Shown piece by piece: positions 19,134 through 28,470 of a DNA stretch of 57,864 bases. Under the pieces are notes generated by a model. The model had not been told where the DNA came from, made no database searches, and was given only the letters and a program-made list of their open reading frames with translations. The number at the start of each line of letters is the position of its first letter. Positions within the stretch are counted from its first letter, which is position 1. Source of the stretch: Candidatus Thioglobus autotrophicus (GTDB lineage: Bacteria; Pseudomonadota; Gammaproteobacteria; PS1; Pseudothioglobaceae); assembly GCA_022448455.1 (NCBI GenBank), contig JAKUUR010000010.1:1-57864 (forward strand), in the 5' to 3' direction. A program made the position numbers and the translations under genes.

Positions 19134-19958
19134 ATGACACAAATGCCAAGTTTTATCATGGGATTTAGAGAAGGATTAGAAGCCTTTCTTTTAATTGCTA
19201 TTACTTTGAAATATATAATTTCAATTAACCAGGGACATTTAAAAAATAAAGTTATACAAGGAAGTGTTGCAGGTTTAATTATTTCTGTCATTCTAGGCTT
19301 GTTGTTAAGTCTATTTTCTGAATATCTGGGTGGTGTCTCAAGCTTAACAAAACTATGGGAAAGTGTCGCTAGTTTAGTTGCTTTATTGCTTGTGTCGGTT
19401 TTTATTATTTGGATGATTCGTCATGGAACTCACATGTCACAATACATTGAAAATCAAGTGGGTCAGAATATTTCTTCAAACGCTTTGTTTTGGATTTCAC
19501 TTATCATTATTGCGCGTGAGGGCACTGAGATTGCTATCTTTTCATTTGCAGGCAAATATCCATTTGATGTTGTTAGCATGGGAATTGTAACGGCTCTAAT
19601 ACTATCTATATTGATATTCTATTCTTTAGTTAAGATAAATTTATCGCTCTTATTTAAGATTACTTTAGCCTATCTTATTTTGCAAGCTGGGTATTTGTTG
19701 GGCTATTCTATACATGAGGGCTTTTCAGCTCTGAAAGGCTATGGCATGATTATGTCAGATAATTATATTTTTGATAAGGCTTTTAATGTTTCAAACAGAA
19801 TATTGAGTCATAAAAATGGTTCTTTAGGTATTCCATTACATGTAATATTTGGTTGGTATTCTAAGCCTGAATGGACTCAGTTTATTGTGCAATATTTGTT
19901 CACTTTCTCGATGTTCGGTTATTGGGCTTTGTACAATAAGAAAATTGCTACCAAGTAA
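19134..19958 (+). CDS. FTR1/EfeU-family iron permease
   Basis: This inner-membrane iron permease has 274 residues and about seven helices. The two RExxE iron-binding motifs are visible: REGLE in GFREGLEAFLLI (helix 1, residues about 11-15) and REGTE in IIAREGTEIAIF (helix 4, near residue 125). These are the hallmark of FTR1/EfeU proteins, which take up oxidised Fe3+ after ferroxidation. No EfeO or EfeB partner is adjacent. Upstream are a Fur-box-like site and two phased palindromes, so iron-responsive control is likely. It stands alone between the M24 hydrolase and argJ. Confidence 0.88.
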   Translation: MTQMPSFIMGFREGLEAFLLIAITLKYIISINQGHLKNKVIQGSVAGLIISVILGLLLSLFSEYLGGVSSLTKLWESVASLVALLLVSVFIIWMIRHGTHMSQYIENQVGQNISSNALFWISLIIIAREGTEIAIFSFAGKYPFDVVSMGIVTALILSILIFYSLVKINLSLLFKITLAYLILQAGYLLGYSIHEGFSALKGYGMIMSDNYIFDKAFNVSNRILSHKNGSLGIPLHVIFGWYSKPEWTQFIVQYLFTFSMFGYWALYNKKIATK

Positions 19959-20122
19959 AAAACATCGACAATATTTATCTCAGTTACTATGATTTCTAAT
20001 TGTAGGTATTGTGAGTAGATTGACTAAATTTGTATTTTATAGTTTTCAGATTAAATATTATTAATGCGAAGTTCCCTTGTCAGTAAAATCCCTTATTACT
20101 AATTTGAGGTATATTACTATTA

Positions 20123-21307
20123 ATGAACGACCCATTGTTAAATATTAAAGGCGTACGTTGTGCGGCGGTTAATGCTGGTATCAAAAACAATGATGACTTG
20201 GATTTGTCCGTTATTTCATTGGTCGAGGGTAGCGAAACTGCAGCTGTTTTTACTCAAAATGTTTTTTGTGCAGCGCCAGTGTTTGTGGCAAAAAATCATT
20301 TACAAAACATCCCTAGGGCTTTGTTAATTAATAGCGGCAATGCAAACGCTGGAACTGGTGAAAAGGGCTTAGAAAACACTATTAAAGCTTGCGAAATATT
20401 AGCAAATGAGCTTAATATTAAAACTGAACACATTATTCCTTTTTCAACAGGCGTTATAGGTCAACAACTAGATTTGTCTAATTTTGAGTCAGGTATTCCC
20501 AAGGCTGTAAGTCAATTATCTGATAGCGCAATTAATGATGTTTCTAAAGGAATCTTGACAACAGATTTGGTTGAAAAAAACCACTCAATATCATTTGAAG
20601 TGGATGGAAAAACAGTATCACTTACAGGTATAGCTAAAGGTTCTGGCATGATTAGGCCTGATATGGCAACAATGTTGAGTTTTATTTTTACAGATATAGG
20701 CGCCTCTCAACAAGAATTGCAAGACTGTTTATCATTGTCAGTCAACCAATCGTTTAATCGAATTACAGTTGATGGTGACACTTCAACAAATGACGCCTGT
20801 ACATTAAGTGCCTCCAACCAGTCCGGTGTCCAGCTGAGAGATTGTTTAAAAGATTTTCAAATGGCACTCAATGAAGTGACAAAAACTTTAGCTCACATGA
20901 TTGTTAGGGACGGAGAGGGTGCCACTAAGTTTGTTGAAATTCGTGCTAGTGGCTTGGATACAGATGAAGACTGTTTAGAAGTCGCTTATACAGTTGCCCA
21001 TTCACCGTTAGTCAAAACCGCGCTTTTTGCAAGTGATGCAAATTGGGGTCGAATATTTGCTGCAGTAGGCCGTTCAAAAGTAAATGGACTAGTCATTGAA
21101 AATATTAATATTTATTTAAATAATTTGCCAATTATTACTGCCGGTGAAATAGATAAACAATACACCGAGGAAGCGGGTAGTGTCGAGATGTCAAAATCTG
21201 AGATTGTGATTCGGATAGAGATGGGTAAATCATCATCTTCTGAAAGTGTTTGGACAACTGACCTTTCTTATGATTACGTTAAAATTAACACAGAATATCG
21301 CACCTGA
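20123..21307 (+). CDS. argJ: Bifunctional glutamate N-acetyltransferase / amino-acid acetyltransferase ArgJ
   Basis: ArgJ catalyses the fifth step, and in bifunctional forms also the first step, of arginine synthesis, recycling the acetyl group from N-acetylornithine to glutamate. It has 394 residues. The self-cleavage site is visible in KGSGMIRPDMATMLSF, where the precursor breaks before the Thr of ATML into alpha and beta chains. Also present are LINSGNANAGTG near residue 70 and the C-terminal ANWGRIFAAVGRS. The chain ends in DYVKINTEYRT, the normal family end. It is a single gene between FTR1 and cbbR, convergent with cbbR. Confidence 0.96.
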   Translation: MNDPLLNIKGVRCAAVNAGIKNNDDLDLSVISLVEGSETAAVFTQNVFCAAPVFVAKNHLQNIPRALLINSGNANAGTGEKGLENTIKACEILANELNIKTEHIIPFSTGVIGQQLDLSNFESGIPKAVSQLSDSAINDVSKGILTTDLVEKNHSISFEVDGKTVSLTGIAKGSGMIRPDMATMLSFIFTDIGASQQELQDCLSLSVNQSFNRITVDGDTSTNDACTLSASNQSGVQLRDCLKDFQMALNEVTKTLAHMIVRDGEGATKFVEIRASGLDTDEDCLEVAYTVAHSPLVKTALFASDANWGRIFAAVGRSKVNGLVIENINIYLNNLPIITAGEIDKQYTEEAGSVEMSKSEIVIRIEMGKSSSSESVWTTDLSYDYVKINTEYRT

Positions 21308-21327
21308 TCATATTAAATCTTATCAAA

Positions 21328-22206
21328 CTAGGTGTTATCAATAACGAACTGTTTAAAACGTCTAGCAATTGGAGACAATTCAGCTTCAGCGTGATGAACG
21401 ATATGCCATTGCCTGATGATAGGAAATGGGGCAACATCTAACTGCTTAATGATGTTGTTTTTTAGTTGTAAACTAACGGAATGCTTTGAAACAAAGCCAA
21501 TTCCCAAGCCTGCTTGAACTGCCTCAACGATTGCTTCATTAGAGTTAATTTGGATATCAGAGTTAAAATCCAAGCCCGTAAAGCGTTCAATTGTAATACG
21601 TGTACCTGAGCTAATTTCTCGGGTCAGTAATGTTTCTTTGCTTAGGTCTTTGATTGAAATATTTTTCTTAGAAAGTAGTTCATTGTCAGGATGCACAATA
21701 GCAATTAATGGATTTTTCATAAAAGCCTTGGAAATCAATGGAATGTTTTTGGGTGGTTCACCCATAATAACCAAATCTGCATTTTTATTTTTTAGGTTAT
21801 CTAATAATGCATGGCGGTTAGTAACATCCATATAAAAAGTCATTTTTGGAAATTCTTTTTTAAATTTTGATAAAAGATTACTTACAAATGAGTTTGCTGT
21901 TGTAGCAACTGCAATTTGAAGGTGACCAGAGTTAGGATTTAAACTTTGTTCGATTTCTAGTTTTGAGTTCTCAACAACATTGATAGCTTTAACTGCCGTC
22001 TCATAAATCTTCTTACCAATAAAGGTAGGAGTAATTGTTTTTCCATTAATATTAAATAGTTTTGCACCAATATTTTTTTGTAATTGTTGTACCTGCATAT
22101 ATACTGCTGGCTGTGTAATATGAAGCTCTTTGCTTGCACTGGTGAAGCCTCCAAGTCTAACAACTGCTTCAAAACTATAGAGTTGTTTTAATGTGTAATT
22201 AATCAT
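21328..22206 (-). CDS. cbbR: LysR-type regulator CbbR
   Basis: This LysR-type regulator has 292 residues. The N-terminal winged HTH is at residues 1-60 (YTLKQLYSFEAVVRLGGFTSASKELHITQPAVYMQVQQLQKNIG), followed by a linker helix and an effector-binding domain (about 90-290). It is divergent from cbbM with a 95-bp gap, the standard placement of CbbR, which activates Calvin-cycle genes in response to metabolites such as RuBP or NADPH. Naming rests on fold and context; the effector is not visible in the sequence. Confidence 0.9.
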   Translation of the reverse strand: MINYTLKQLYSFEAVVRLGGFTSASKELHITQPAVYMQVQQLQKNIGAKLFNINGKTITPTFIGKKIYETAVKAINVVENSKLEIEQSLNPNSGHLQIAVATTANSFVSNLLSKFKKEFPKMTFYMDVTNRHALLDNLKNKNADLVIMGEPPKNIPLISKAFMKNPLIAIVHPDNELLSKKNISIKDLSKETLLTREISSGTRITIERFTGLDFNSDIQINSNEAIVEAVQAGLGIGFVSKHSVSLQLKNNIIKQLDVAPFPIIRQWHIVHHAEAELSPIARRFKQFVIDNT

Positions 22207-22210
22207 AATA

Positions 22211-22241
22211 AAATATTATTATTTTATAAATAAATATTATT
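22211..22241. repeat. Phased direct repeat in the cbbR-cbbM gap (candidate CbbR operator)
   Basis: AAATATTATT occurs at 22211-22220 and again at 22232-22241, 21 bp apart, immediately upstream of the cbbM -35 element. Two phased half-sites at this place are what a LysR activator such as CbbR would use. The region is very AT-rich, so chance similarity is possible. Confidence 0.4.
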
Positions 22242-22269
22242 TTACATTATTTATTTCTCGTTCTATAAT
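22241..22269 (+). promoter_or_regulatory. Sigma70-type promoter of cbbM
   Basis: TTTACA (22241-22246, five of six to consensus) and TATAAT (22264-22269, perfect) are separated by 17 bp. Transcription would start about 25 bp before the cbbM ATG, which has AGGAG at 22290-22294. Confidence 0.65.
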
Positions 22270-22301
22270 GAACCTCATTTAAATAAATAGGAGTTCAGAA
22301 A

Positions 22302-23681
22302 ATGGATCAATCTAATAGATATGCTGATTTGTCGTTAGACGAAGACACCTTAATCGCTGAAGGTAAGCATATATTGGTTACTTATACTATGACACCAGCT
22401 GAAGGTTATGGTTATTTATCAACTGCTGCTCACTTTGCTGCAGAGTCATCTACTGGGACAAATGTTGAAGTTTCCACAACTGACGACTTTACTAAAGATT
22501 TAGATGCGATGGTCTACGAAATTGATGAAGCTAATGGCATCATGAAGATTGCCTATCCAAATGATCTTTTTGATCGTAATATAATCGATGGTAGTGCGAT
22601 GGTTGTTTCATTCTTAACTCTTGCTATTGGTAACAACCAAGGTATGGGTGATGTTAAATGTGCACAGATGCAAGATTTCTGGGTTCCAAAATCAATGCTT
22701 GATATTTTTGATGGTCCTTCTAAAGATATTACCGATTTATGGAATCTTTTAGGTCGTTCACGAACAGACGGTGGTTATATTGCAGGTACCATAATTAAGC
22801 CTAAATTGGGTTTGCGTCCTGAGCCATTTGCAAAAGCAGCATACCAGTTCTGGCTAGGTGGTGACTTTATTAAGAATGATGAACCACAAGGAAATCAAGT
22901 ATATGCAAGAATTAAAGATGTTACTCCTTTGGTAGCTGACTCAATGAGACGTGCACAGGATGAAACAGGTGAAGCAAAATTATTCTCTGCAAATATAACT
23001 GCAGATGATCATCACGAAATGTGTGCCCGTGCAGATTATATTCTTGAAACATTTGCCGAGAATGCTCATCATGTTGCCTTCCTAGTTGATGGGTATGTTG
23101 GTGGGCCTGGTATGGTAACTACAGCACGACGTAACTATCCAAATCAGTACCTACATTATCATAGAGCTGGCCATGGTGCAGTAACTTCTCCATCAGCCGT
23201 TAGAGGTTATACAGCGTTTGTACTTGCAAAGCTTTCACGTTTAATGGGAGCTTCTGGTATTCATGTTGGTACTATGGGGTACGGAAAAATGGAAGGTGGT
23301 GCGGATGATAGAATCATTGCATATATGATTGAAAGAGACAGTGTAGATGGCCCTTTTTATCATCAGGAATGGTTTGGAATGAAGCCTACAACACCAATAA
23401 TTTCAGGTGGTATGAATGCGTTGCGTCTTCCAGGTTTCTTTGAGAATTTGGGTCATGGTAATGTAATCAATACTTCTGGCGGTGGCGCTTATGGCCATAT
23501 CGATTCCCCTGCAGCTGGAGCGATATCTCTTCGCCAAGCTTATGAGTGCTGGAAATCAGGCTCAGACCCAATTGAGTTTGCAAAAGAACACCATGAATTT
23601 GCAAGAGCATTTGAATCATTCCCAGGAGATGCAGACAACCTTTATCCGGGATGGAGAGATAAGCTAGGTGTTCATAAGTAG
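22302..23681 (+). CDS. cbbM: Ribulose-1,5-bisphosphate carboxylase/oxygenase, form II
   Basis: This is the CO2-fixing enzyme of the Calvin cycle; form II is a large-subunit-only enzyme. It has 459 residues, typical of form II (form I large subunits are about 475 and are followed by cbbS, which is absent here). The active-site motifs are [16 protein letters not shown] near residue 160, the carbamylated-lysine region [14 protein letters not shown] near 188-200, and loop 6 as [12 protein letters not shown] near 325. The form suits low-oxygen, high-CO2 conditions. It is divergent from cbbR and followed, past an opposed membrane protein gene, by the activase genes cbbQ and cbbO. Confidence 0.98.
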   Translation: MDQSNRYADLSLDEDTLIAEGKHILVTYTMTPAEGYGYLSTAAHFAAESSTGTNVEVSTTDDFTKDLDAMVYEIDEANGIMKIAYPNDLFDRNIIDGSAMVVSFLTLAIGNNQGMGDVKCAQMQDFWVPKSMLDIFDGPSKDITDLWNLLGRSRTDGGYIAGTIIKPKLGLRPEPFAKAAYQFWLGGDFIKNDEPQGNQVYARIKDVTPLVADSMRRAQDETGEAKLFSANITADDHHEMCARADYILETFAENAHHVAFLVDGYVGGPGMVTTARRNYPNQYLHYHRAGHGAVTSPSAVRGYTAFVLAKLSRLMGASGIHVGTMGYGKMEGGADDRIIAYMIERDSVDGPFYHQEWFGMKPTTPIISGGMNALRLPGFFENLGHGNVINTSGGGAYGHIDSPAAGAISLRQAYECWKSGSDPIEFAKEHHEFARAFESFPGDADNLYPGWRDKLGVHK

Positions 23682-23703
23682 AATGACTAGAAGAGGGTGT
23701 AAT

Positions 23704-24405
23704 TTATTGACTAAATAAGGAGTAAATTGCACCTACTAAGGAAAACAGTATTACCTGATGTAATAAATAGATAATCAATGAATGTTGACCTATAAGTTGT
23801 AATAAAGGTAGTTTCATGAAAAATATTTTTTTATATATAGGATTATGACCTAGATAAATGCCAGTAAATATAAATGCAATCCAAGGGAAAAGTGGGTAAA
23901 AATCTACACTAGACAGTGGCAAATAATCTGATAATAAAATCCTTAAAAAAGAAAGGTCGGTTAAATTTAAATAACCAAACAGAAATATCAAGGCAGCAAT
24001 AAATAGTGATATTTTAGGAAGTTGTATAAAAAAGATAGCAATCAATGTTCCTGTCCAGATTAAATGCAGGATGCCGAAATAGACCCAAGCATCTGGAAAC
24101 AATATGAAGGTGCCGATAGAAACTGAGAGAGCTGCAAGACCAAGCAAAGAAAGGCGTTTCATAAATTTGTTTAATCTATAACCATTACCGTAGGCAATAA
24201 CAAGACTAATTCCTACTGAATTTAGAAATAAGAAAACAATTAAGTAGCGCCAATAGCTAGTAAGCCAAAAGTTAGATAGGGGGATATTAGTATAACCAAA
24301 TTCATTTAGATCATAAATCAAATGAAACACTATCATCATTATGATTGCAATTCCTCTCATAAGATCAAGTGCCTGGTCTCTATTTGATTTTTTTATGCTT
24401 ATCAT
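23704..24405 (-). CDS. DUF1624 / heparan-alpha-glucosaminide N-acetyltransferase-like membrane protein
   Basis: This membrane protein has 233 residues and about seven hydrophobic helices. It starts with NRDQALDLMRGIAIIMMIVFHLIYDLNEFG, the signature opening of the DUF1624 (HGSNAT-like catalytic domain) family, in which the histidine of the FHLIYD segment is conserved. It also has FPWIAFIFTGIYLG near residue 170 and ends with QHSLIIYLLHQVILF, typical of acyltransferase-like membrane proteins. Its role in bacteria is not established. It lies between cbbM and cbbQ in the opposite direction, so it interrupts the expected cbbM-cbbQ-cbbO operon. I know no functional link to RubisCO. Confidence 0.8.
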   Translation of the reverse strand: MISIKKSNRDQALDLMRGIAIIMMIVFHLIYDLNEFGYTNIPLSNFWLTSYWRYLIVFLFLNSVGISLVIAYGNGYRLNKFMKRLSLLGLAALSVSIGTFILFPDAWVYFGILHLIWTGTLIAIFFIQLPKISLFIAALIFLFGYLNLTDLSFLRILLSDYLPLSSVDFYPLFPWIAFIFTGIYLGHNPIYKKIFFMKLPLLQLIGQHSLIIYLLHQVILFSLVGAIYSLFSQ

Positions 24406-24434
24406 TGCTATTTTTGCAAAATTAATGTACCAAC

Positions 24435-24456
24435 TAATGTGTGTTTTTTAACATTA
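24435..24456. promoter_or_regulatory. Inverted repeat upstream of cbbQ
   Basis: TAATGT and ACATTA flank a 10-bp T-rich centre in the 102-bp divergent gap between the DUF1624 gene and cbbQ. The size suits a LysR-type or other dimeric regulator and could allow cbbQO to be controlled separately from cbbM. Weak evidence. Confidence 0.3.
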
Positions 24457-24507
24457 AAATAGCGAAAGTGTTTATATTTTTTACAAAAGATTATTCGGAG
24501 AATAGTT

Positions 24508-25317
24508 ATGGCTAATTTTGATATAAGTCAGTTTAAGGTAGTTGAGAGTCCTTATTATCAAGAGCAATTTAATGAAATTGATCTCTATAAAGTTGCTTAC
24601 AGTTCACGCCTACCAGTCATGATAAAGGGTCCAACTGGCTGTGGTAAATCTAGATTTATTGAGCATATGGCTTACAAATTAGATAAACCTATTATTACAG
24701 TATCTTGTAATGAAGATATTACAGCTTCGGATTTAATTGGTCGTTTCTTACTTGATTCTGATGGAACAAGGTGGGTAGATGGCCCATTAACTATTGCTGC
24801 TCGTCATGGTGCAATCTGTTATCTTGATGAAGTTGTAGAAGCTCGTCAAGACACCATGGTTGTGATCCATTCATTAACTGACCATCGTCGTGAATTGATG
24901 ATTGATAAAAAAGGAGAACTATTAAAAGCGCATCCGGATTTTCAGTTGGTTATTTCATATAACCCAGGCTATCAGTCATTAATGAAGGACCTTAAGCAGT
25001 CCACCAAACAACGCTTTGTGGCTCTAGATTTTGATTTTGCAAGTCCGGAGATAGAGGCAATTATTGTAAGCAATGAGTCTGGAGTAGATTCTGAAATAGC
25101 TAAAAAGTTAGTTCAATTTGCCAATACCACACGCAAACTTGTCGGACACGGTCTTGATGAGGGCGCTTCGACAAGACTTCTGAATTATGCTGGTATTTTG
25201 ATAAGTAAAGGTGTTGATATAAAAGACGCTTGTCAAATAGCTTTGATAAAGCCTATTACTGACGATGCTGAAGTTAGGGAAGTCATGAATGCCTCTATGG
25301 AAGCTATTTTTGGATAA
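24508..25317 (+). CDS. cbbQ: RubisCO activase AAA+ subunit CbbQ
   Basis: This is the MoxR-type AAA+ ATPase that, with CbbO, removes inhibitory sugar phosphates from RubisCO. It has 269 residues. Walker A is GPTGCGKS at residues 41-48, Walker B is AICYLDEVVEA near 107-113, and a sensor-type VISYNPGYQ follows near 150. SD GGAG lies upstream of the ATG. cbbO follows 17 bp later, so the two form one transcript. The CbbM-plus-CbbQO set is that of the Q2O2 activase acting on form II RubisCO in chemoautotrophs such as Acidithiobacillus. Confidence 0.94.
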   Translation: MANFDISQFKVVESPYYQEQFNEIDLYKVAYSSRLPVMIKGPTGCGKSRFIEHMAYKLDKPIITVSCNEDITASDLIGRFLLDSDGTRWVDGPLTIAARHGAICYLDEVVEARQDTMVVIHSLTDHRRELMIDKKGELLKAHPDFQLVISYNPGYQSLMKDLKQSTKQRFVALDFDFASPEIEAIIVSNESGVDSEIAKKLVQFANTTRKLVGHGLDEGASTRLLNYAGILISKGVDIKDACQIALIKPITDDAEVREVMNASMEAIFG

Positions 25318-25334
25318 ATTCAGGTTACACTGTT

Positions 25335-27578
25335 ATGACTGACCCTACTTATGATCGTAATCTAAAATGTGCATTTGAGTCGGTTCATCTAGAATTTTCT
25401 AAACATATAGACACTGCTCGTTCAAAACTTAGTCAAGAGTCTTTGGATGAGTATTATGATGGAGTTGAATTTTTTGCTACGATTGGGCAAGGAGACAGCG
25501 TTTCGATCGCTTTTGCCAATGTTATGCCTTGGGTAGGGGCTCATTTTGGAAAGAATTCAATTAAAACAATCACTGGTTTTTCTTATGAAACCATTGCCAG
25601 AAGCCCAAATAAAGAGTTTTTGGTTGATTTTATATTTAGTTTGATAGAGGTTATTAATTACGCAAAGGAAGATGAACTTGAAAAGTTTTTAAGCCTGATT
25701 GGTTACCAACTAAAACAAACTACATACTCTGTTCACGGAATCCATGTGACTCATAGCTCTCCATCGTTTAGAGCCTTTTTATCTAGGATAGGTGTAATAC
25801 TTTCACAACTGGATTATGAAGGAATATATGAATGGATTAATTACGGTTTAAGATATTTTAAAAGTCACCCAGAACGGCAAGAGGCTTTTTTCTTATTATC
25901 AACATCAGATTCTCGTGCAGTTTTCCAACGACAGAGAAAAGGAGTTTTGTTTGTTGACATTGAGAGACGTGCTAATTTATTACAGCTCGCATTGTGGGGT
26001 ACTGATTTTATGTATGCACCTTATTCACCAGACTTTGAGCAGCATGAACATTTTCATCCTTATTTGGAAGATGGCGTTATTAGGTTGCCTGATATTTATA
26101 CCGAACTAAATGGAATTAATGGCTCGAAGCGCTATTTTGCATTAATAGCACACTTGTTGGCGCATAACCAATTCACCACTGCGATTGTTGCTGATAATCT
26201 GAGTCCACATCAAAGATTGTTTGTTGAGGTTTTTGAAGATGCGCGAGTGGAATATTTATGTATTCAGCAGTATCCCGGTCTCAAATCCATATGGCAAAAA
26301 TTGATTCCAAAGATTGGAGAAAGTGTCTGTAATGAAGAAACTCAGTCTTGTATTCGGCATCGAGCTTCAATGCTTAGTCGTGCATTAATTGATGAAAATC
26401 ATAACTATAAAAATGTTGAAATATTAAAATTTGTAAACAAATTTAAAGAGCTAATGAATACAGGAGAATCAACTACTGAAGATAGTTTATCTTTGGGGTT
26501 AGATTTTTTAGCTAGTACACGTCATGCTTCAGATTCACTCGCAGATATATTCTTCACAGATACTGAGATTAGCTATCGTGATGATAATCGAGTTATGTGG
26601 ATTTTTATTGAGGACGGTGATGAGGGTGATGATATATTTCAAAAGAAATTCGAAGACAAAGAAAACCAAAAAATTGAAGCAGTTATTCCACCGCACTATT
26701 ACGACGAATGGGACTATAAATATGAATCCTATAAGCCAGATTGGGCAGTAGTTTATGAGAGGTTGCATTCCCATTCTGATGCTACTTTTATTGATCAATT
26801 ACTTGATAAGAATCGTGATCTCGTAAAGCAATTAAAACGTGTTTTAGATCTCTTAAAGCCGCAAAATAAAAAACGCCTCCGGTTCCAAGAGGAGGGTTCT
26901 GAACTTGATTTAGATATTGCACTTCGAAGTGTTATTGAACTTAAGAATGGGTCACAACCTGACACTAGAATTAATACCGATTTTGAGCATGATTCTCGAA
27001 GTGTATCTGTACTTCTTTTGTTAGATTTATCGGAGTCACTTAATGACATTGTAGAGGCTACAAACCAGACAATCCTTGAGCTTTCTCAAGAAGCTGTATC
27101 TTTACTAGCATGGTCAATGGAGCAATTAGGTGATAATTTTGCGATTGCTGGGTTTAATTCGAATACTCGTGAACATGTAATGTATTACCATATTAAAGGT
27201 TATTCAGAGCACTGGGATGATACTGTTAAAGCGAGACTGGCTAACCTAAAGGCAGAATATTCAACACGAATGGGTGCCGCCATTCGTCATGGCACACATT
27301 ATCTCGATCTTCAAAAAAGTGATAAAAAACTAATGTTAATTTTGACTGATGGTGAGCCATCCGATGTTGATGTAAAAGATCCTGAAATGTTGATAAAGGA
27401 TACTCATAAGGCAGTTCAAGAATGCCAGCAAAAGGGTATGTACCCATATTGTATTAGTTTGGATAATAGGGCCGACAATTATATTTCAGATATTTTTGGG
27501 TCGCATTATTCAGTCATTGACAGAATTGAATCTTTACCAAAAGAGTTGCCACAATTGTTTTTATCTTTAACAAAGTAA
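25335..27578 (+). CDS. cbbO: RubisCO activase adaptor subunit CbbO (VWA domain)
   Basis: CbbO binds RubisCO and is the adaptor for the CbbQ hexamer. It has 747 residues. The long N-terminal part (about 1-540) is the CbbO/NorD-type helical region. The C-terminal von Willebrand A domain has the MIDAS motif DLSES (LLLLDLSESLND, near residue 560) and the later LILTDGEPSD near 675. It is close to the usual length of 750-790. It ends the cbb cluster; the next gene, mogA, is convergent. Confidence 0.93.
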   Translation: MTDPTYDRNLKCAFESVHLEFSKHIDTARSKLSQESLDEYYDGVEFFATIGQGDSVSIAFANVMPWVGAHFGKNSIKTITGFSYETIARSPNKEFLVDFIFSLIEVINYAKEDELEKFLSLIGYQLKQTTYSVHGIHVTHSSPSFRAFLSRIGVILSQLDYEGIYEWINYGLRYFKSHPERQEAFFLLSTSDSRAVFQRQRKGVLFVDIERRANLLQLALWGTDFMYAPYSPDFEQHEHFHPYLEDGVIRLPDIYTELNGINGSKRYFALIAHLLAHNQFTTAIVADNLSPHQRLFVEVFEDARVEYLCIQQYPGLKSIWQKLIPKIGESVCNEETQSCIRHRASMLSRALIDENHNYKNVEILKFVNKFKELMNTGESTTEDSLSLGLDFLASTRHASDSLADIFFTDTEISYRDDNRVMWIFIEDGDEGDDIFQKKFEDKENQKIEAVIPPHYYDEWDYKYESYKPDWAVVYERLHSHSDATFIDQLLDKNRDLVKQLKRVLDLLKPQNKKRLRFQEEGSELDLDIALRSVIELKNGSQPDTRINTDFEHDSRSVSVLLLLDLSESLNDIVEATNQTILELSQEAVSLLAWSMEQLGDNFAIAGFNSNTREHVMYYHIKGYSEHWDDTVKARLANLKAEYSTRMGAAIRHGTHYLDLQKSDKKLMLILTDGEPSDVDVKDPEMLIKDTHKAVQECQQKGMYPYCISLDNRADNYISDIFGSHYSVIDRIESLPKELPQLFLSLTK

Positions 27579-27694
27579 TGACAAAGAATTCTGTTGTGGC
27601 CAAATCTCTTTAACTTCTATATATCTTAAGCCATCTGAAATTAGTATTAATGTTCGTAAAACACTAATTGAGGCTTACAAGTTAGGGAAAAAAA

Positions 27695-28225
27695 TTAACT
27701 AAAATCTTTCTCGACAAAATCTCTATTTATTTGCAATTTTGAATTATCTAGTAACTCAAGGCACTTAGGTACCGCCAAGAACACTGCACTAAGGCATACA
27801 GCAATAGCTACCGGCTTTCCTGGGAGATTAATAATTAGACTATTGCCTCTAGTGCCAGCAATTTGACGAGATAGGATGGCAGTCGGTACAGTACGAAGTG
27901 ACACTATTCTCATCTGTTCAGCAAAACCGTCAAAGATTCTCTCACAAACTGATTGGGTTGCTTCAGGCGTCACATCTCTAGTAGTTGGTCCAGTACCACC
28001 TGTGGTCAAAATTAGATTACAACCGAGAGTGTCACTCATTTCGATAAGGGTTTTTTCGATTACAGGCTGTTCATCTTCAATAATTCTTGAAACCACCTCA
28101 TATGGGCTTGTTACTGCCTTTGAAATCCACTCTTGCATCGCAGGACCACTGATATCTTCATAAACACCACGAGAAGCCCTATCCGAAACAGTAAGAAATC
28201 CAATTTTGATTGCACTTTTACTCAT
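27695..28225 (-). CDS. mogA: Molybdopterin adenylyltransferase MogA/MoaB
   Basis: This enzyme adenylates molybdopterin before molybdate insertion by MoeA. It has 176 residues. It starts with IKIGFLTVSDRASRGVYEDISG and has the conserved TTGGTGPTTRDVTPEAT (residues about 75-92) that binds the pterin phosphate, then GTRGNSLIINLPGKP near 130-145. Length and the RDVTPEAT block fit MogA. It is last in the run moeA-moaC-moaA-moaD-mogA. The 116-bp gap to cbbO holds a weak AT-rich dyad (AATTAGT/ACTAATT) but no gene. Confidence 0.93.
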   Translation of the reverse strand: MSKSAIKIGFLTVSDRASRGVYEDISGPAMQEWISKAVTSPYEVVSRIIEDEQPVIEKTLIEMSDTLGCNLILTTGGTGPTTRDVTPEATQSVCERIFDGFAEQMRIVSLRTVPTAILSRQIAGTRGNSLIINLPGKPVAIAVCLSAVFLAVPKCLELLDNSKLQINRDFVEKDFS

Positions 28226-28233
28226 ATAATCCT

Positions 28234-28470
28234 TTAGCCCCCAGTTACAGGTGGGAAAAATGCAACTTCATCGCTTTCACAAACTTTAGTGCTTTCATTG
28301 GCCATTTCATGATTGACAGCGCACATGATATTGTCAGGAAAGTATTGTGCACCATATTTCTCAATCAGTTGTTTTTTGATCGATGAAATGGATACTGGCG
28401 ATACAATATTGATTTCGTCATGGGCAGTGTTTAAATTTTCTTTTAGTGAAGCAAAGTAGAGAATTTTCAT
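28234..28470 (-). CDS. moaD: Molybdopterin synthase small subunit MoaD
   Basis: This ubiquitin-like sulfur carrier is thiocarboxylated at its C-terminus and passes sulfur to precursor Z in the MoaD-MoaE complex. It has 78 residues, with the conserved EVAFFPPVTGG end; the terminal Gly-Gly is essential and present. Its start overlaps the moaA stop by 4 bp, and mogA follows 8 bp later. The MoeB-type activating enzyme is not in the window. Confidence 0.93.
   Translation of the reverse strand: MKILYFASLKENLNTAHDEINIVSPVSISSIKKQLIEKYGAQYFPDNIMCAVNHEMANESTKVCESDEVAFFPPVTGG

Noticed and set aside
27579-27694. Possible gene remnant between cbbO and mogA
   Set aside because: Short reading frames are full of stops and only a weak dyad is visible; no homology can be claimed.
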